NCBI GenBank assembly: GCA_031213475.1
Contig: JARUPZ010000005.1
Location: forward strand, 11,293,260-11,357,259
Length of the DNA stretch: 64,000 bases
Source of the DNA: Nereocystis luetkeana
Taxonomy: Eukaryota > Sar > Phaeophyceae > Laminariales > Laminariaceae
Reading direction: 5' to 3'
Shown in pieces: positions 60,998 through 64,000 of this stretch. Numbering within the stretch: position 1 is the first letter of the stretch; each line of letters begins with the position of its first letter. The position numbers and the translations under genes are program-made. Below the pieces are notes generated by a model. The model made no database searches. It was not told the DNA's origin and saw only the letters and a list, made by a program, of their open reading frames with translations.

Positions 60998-62095
60998 CTA
61001 CGGCTTCCCCCCGCCATCCTCCTCTCCCCCGTTGTCGCCATTGTTGGCGTTTTCAGCTGAGTGACGCAGACGACTTCTCAGCGCTTCGACCCTGTGCCAC
61101 CTCGTCATGAAAGACTCCACCCATAGCACGACCACCCGGTACCATTTCCCGTCCTTTTCAGACGCCCTCGGCCATAGCGCCTTCTCTGCTCCGAAGGGCA
61201 AAGGGGAGCTTTCCGTGGAGCCCTCGGCGGCTTGAAGAAACTCGAGGTCGTCTCGTAGACATTGAGCCAAGTTCTCCTCCGGTCGGCCTGGTCCTGGGTT
61301 CTCCCACCAGCCAGCGTCCAAAACATCACCTAGGTCCTGGTGAGTCATCCGGTCATTGGTCCTCCGCTGTACGTCCCCCGCAAAGAGGAGGCGTCGTTTG
61401 CGGATGGCTGTCTCGTCGCTCTCGCATTGAGGCTTTTCGAGGGGCTTGGCGTACGAATTGAGGGAGTCAGTGCGATGTCGGCGCTGGAAGCCATTGATCC
61501 CTCGGAGGAGTCTGTGGTGAGCCGTTCAGAGCTCAGCAAAGTGCTCGTGGCCAGGAGAGCACATCACGCACCAGTAAAGCTGGGTCACCATCACCTCGGT
61601 CTTTAGTATGCGCACTTTTAGAGCGAATGGGGCATCCTCGATACCATACAGATCCTGCTTGAACCGATGGTAGCATGACCATGCGAGTCGGACCCGTTAT
61701 GTTATACCAGGTATCTGGCTAAATGTCAGCGCTTGCGAAGACAAGACTTCACCGGGACAAACTGCATATCGGCTGTCTATACCTCTGTCCCGCTGCCTCG
61801 GTGACGAGCGGTGAGATCTGGGGTGCCTGATTCGGTGCCCACAGCAGCATGGTCATCATTTCTGTTTCGGAGTCGGTTAGGCCTGCTGTTTTGAAAACGG
61901 CCACAATGACGGTTTTCATATTCGCGAGGCCTCCCGCCGACTTATCCCCCCACCGCACTGCAAAATAATGCATTCTCCTCTAGACACAACTTCTGCGTCG
62001 TCTGAGCGCCATACTGCCCTCTGTACCCATATTATTAGGGGGTCAACCTTCATCCCGCCCTCGCCGAGGTCCTCCTCGAGGTAAACGATTTCCCT
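60998..62095 (-). pseudogene. LINE-type reverse transcriptase, 5'-truncated relic
   Basis: On the minus strand, in order: LEEDLGEGGMKVDPL, RAVWRSDDAEVVSRGE (the Y-A-D-D region, reduced to SDDAEVVS) at about 62,020-61,985, GGLANMKTVIVAVFKTAGLT, TEMMTMLLWAPNQAP, AAGQRYRQ, VRLAWSCYHRFKQDLYG, APFALKVRILKTEVM, TQLYWCVMCSPGHEHFAEL, stop, then TAHHRLLRGINGFQRRHRTD, ETAIRKRRLLFAG, NPGPGRPEENLAQCLRDDLE, GKWYRVVVLWVESFMTRWH and a Gly-rich end at 60,998. This matches the thumb and C-terminal part of non-LTR-type RTs (HH..LLR..GF.RR.RTD, TIRKRRLLFAG). The upstream endonuclease and fingers are absent; homology stops at about 62,095, next to ACCTGGTACCTGGTAT. Several frameshifts are present. Confidence 0.75.
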
Positions 62096-62099
62096 AAAC

Positions 62100-63900
62100 T
62101 ACACCTGGTACCTGGTATGAGATTTTACCGAGGCGTACCAGCACGGTTTTCTGCGTTCTCTGTTTTGGAACATACTGACTAGTATATCTCTAGGATTGAA
62201 GAATCGACACGGACACTGGTTGTGCTTGGTTTCGATTGGTAAAGAGAATGATTTAATCTGGATAAAAACTCCTATTACGCAGAGATCGATGAGGATGTCG
62301 ACCGGTACAAATAACTGTTTCATATTTAGAGCACTAATGTCGACCGGTAAAGTTTCATCTAGTAATTTAGTGTAGTGCTGCTGTGTCGTTAGTGTTTTGT
62401 TTTCGTGTTTGTGGCAAATCCCCTGCGGGTAAAAAACACAACAACGTTGAGCCTAAGTTTGCTTCGTCTCTTTGTATTTATAGTTGTCCTCTTTGTCCTC
62501 CATTTTTTCTTTCTGGTGTATGTTCCTTCAGTTTCCTCTCTTTCATAGATTGTATATTCCATTCCTGTCGAATCCAGTAGGACATGACATTGTATTTTCT
62601 ACTCTGAGTGCTGCATTCCAATAAGCATTATAATAATCTATGCGTCAAAGATTTGTGAGTACAGCACTAAAACTTGCATCCCTCTAGGGGTAATGAATCG
62701 GCACCGACCCTGGTTGTGCCGGCTGTCGTCGAATATAGTACACGTTTTTTTGTGAGGAATACAAAAAATACGTGGAGATCGACAAGTAAGTGCTACAACA
62801 GTACTAAACAGCAGTTTGTTTTGTAGGCATCCAATCGATGCCGCGGTAGAATTCAAGTTCGGCTGACCGAGGTGCCTGCGAGGGGGTATATACGCATTGT
62901 CCACGTTCGAGCATACAATCGCCAAACAAGTCAGATTCGTCAAGGCGTATCATCTTCATAGATAGGGAGGTTGTTGAGTCGATCTCAAGCTTTGACTCAA
63001 GGTCAGATATCACTGCCAGGCGGAAAGAGGAATTTCCTGACAGATTATTCGATACGTACATGCAAACGAGGATATCATGGGGTGGATAGTTCTCGTGATG
63101 AAAATCAGTAGGGACGAGGAGGGGGAACAGAAACTTTATATGAAGTCGCATTCGAGTTCCGATCGAAAAAAAGGCAAAAAATAAGGGGGAAGGTCATGAA
63201 TGGTCCGGAAGAACGCGAACACAGAATGACGTTTGTGCTAAACTACTGCAGTACTGCTGTTCTCTGTAGAACGACCTCGTTAAATGCATTGCCCACCAAA
63301 CACAGGATCATTAGTGCGGAAGTTGTGCGCATGGTGGCTCAGCGGCGAAAAGGTGTTGGTGGAGGTTGTCGGGCTACGCGAGGGGGAAGGCATCCGTGTG
63401 TACGTGCCGTTGTGTGTACGTGCCGTTGTGAGTGTATCACCAACTCTCGACGTGACAACGCCGAAAGCGCCCCGATATTCAGGTATTGCTCTCAGTTCTG
63501 TTCAGTCAGTGAGTCGAGCGGCTCGACTACGTCGCAACACAAGTGGTACGTCGTTTCTGTTGACTCATCGAAAACAAGACGGAAGTCCACTGCGTGTTCT
63601 GGGATCGGCCATTGTCTGTGAAAGACCTTCGGAATGACGCTGTTCGGTCTTGTGCGCATAAAGAAGTGCCACGGCGCAAGCAGTGCGGATACCGTGCGGC
63701 TGCGCGACCATGTTTTTTGTTTTTCAATAAAGCATTAATGTTCCTCCTCAAAACCTTGAATCGTTTAGGTTTTCATCGGAGATAAACGTCTTCGATAAAT
63801 GACACAACCAAATGTTGTAGTTTTTTCATCAGCTAGAAAGTGTTTCGTGAAAAACCGTGTCCCACTCTAAGAGTCAATCTTAACGAGGAGGGTTTTTCAG
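62100..63900. other. Unassigned spacer with a weak dispersed repeat
   Basis: 62,170-62,260 (TATCTCTAGGATTGAAGAATCG and ACTGGTTGTGC) resembles 62,675-62,790 (ATCCCTCTAGGGGTAATGAATCG and CCTGGTTGTGC), both followed by a GAGATCGA(C/T) block. Frames 63,196-63,621 and 63,284-63,637 overlap on the plus strand, without a motif. No gene recognised. Confidence 0.4.
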
Positions 63901-63907
63901 TTTTTTT

Positions 63908-63981
63908 CAGTATTTCCCCGACATTTCGGTATTTCCCTATAGGAAAAAACCGACAAATACCGAAATTTCGTGGAAATACTG
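63908..63981 (+). repeat. Hairpin with 27-bp arms at the window end
   Basis: The left arm (63,908-63,934) starts CAGTATTTCCCCGACATTTC. The right arm (63,955-63,981) is its complement with two mismatches, around a 20-bp loop containing CCCTATAGGAAAA. It could be a foldback element whose ends (TTTCAG / CTGAAA) lie just outside the arms. Confidence 0.6.
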
Positions 63982-64000
63982 AAATAAACCTAAAAAACAG

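Noticed and set aside
1-64000. CRISPR arrays, bacterial operons, prophage or plasmid functions
   Set aside because: The repeats are satellites or element parts without spacer structure, and the coding content is eukaryotic retroelement sequence.

Overview
This window looks like a gene-poor, repeat-dense stretch of a eukaryotic nuclear genome. No bacterial-style operons, rRNA genes, convincing tRNA genes or CRISPR arrays are visible. Almost everything recognisable is the wreckage of retroelements of several classes: Ty3/Gypsy, four or more Ty1/Copia lineages, a tyrosine-recombinase (DIRS/Ngaro-like) retroelement and a LINE-type reverse transcriptase. Short foldback elements (MITEs), satellites and trinucleotide-rich tracts (CTG, TTG, CTA) fill much of the rest. 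The element mix, the Ala/Gln homopolymer tracts and the style of the Copia and LINE proteins suggest a stramenopile, most likely a brown alga; this is inference from protein style and not a database result.

Layout. 1-4,550: a Ty3/Gypsy remnant (+) with a Gag-Pol segment containing a NADAR (YbiA/DUF1768) domain, a retropepsin scrap, RNase H, a 42-residue-repeat linker and the integrase zinc-binding region; the reverse transcriptase is gone and two copies of a 243-bp MITE are inserted in opposite orientation. About 4.6-10.7 kb: a GA-rich DIRS/Ngaro-like element (+) with Gag-like, RT, RNase H and tyrosine-recombinase regions, all broken; the catalytic Tyr codon position reads TAA. 10.7-18.1 kb: a Copia block (-) ended by a second copy of the last 315 bp of the DIRS-like element; it holds an RT fragment, an Ala/Gln-rich open frame and a Gag-PR-IN plus RNase H element that has lost RT. 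18-33.5 kb: mostly unassigned sequence with tandem duplications, a 48-residue coding-like repeat and three Copia relics (26.6-29.1 kb). 33.6-38.1 kb and 47.2-48.6 kb: a segmental duplication carrying one small exon, intact at 47 kb and decayed at 34 kb; the 34-kb copy is split by about 3.2 kb of satellites and CTG arrays with a short TTAGGG run. 38.7 kb: a tRNA-like palindrome. 39-42.4 kb: a Copia RT-RNase H remnant (+). 42.7-44.2 kb: a CTG/TTG-rich tandem array. 48.96-52.3 kb: a second Gypsy-NADAR copy (-) that keeps Gag and a degenerate zinc knuckle upstream of NADAR. 52.95-57.37 kb: a complete-boundary Copia element (-) with 407-bp LTRs and a near-perfect 5-bp target duplication; its 5' LTR contains a 104-bp MITE. 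57.6-58.0 kb: a 147-bp tandem repeat. 61.0-62.1 kb: a 5'-truncated LINE RT relic (-). 63.9 kb: a terminal hairpin.

The genes do not form a pathway. The informative biology is the nesting history (MITE in LTR, satellite block in a segmental duplication, Copia block next to duplicated DIRS ends) and the unusual Gypsy architecture Gag - zinc knuckle - NADAR - protease - [RT] - RNase H - linker - integrase, seen in pieces in two independent copies. No intact, clearly expressed host gene is identified; the best host-like candidates are the 47.3-kb exon and the 12.7-13.8-kb Ala/Gln-rich frame.
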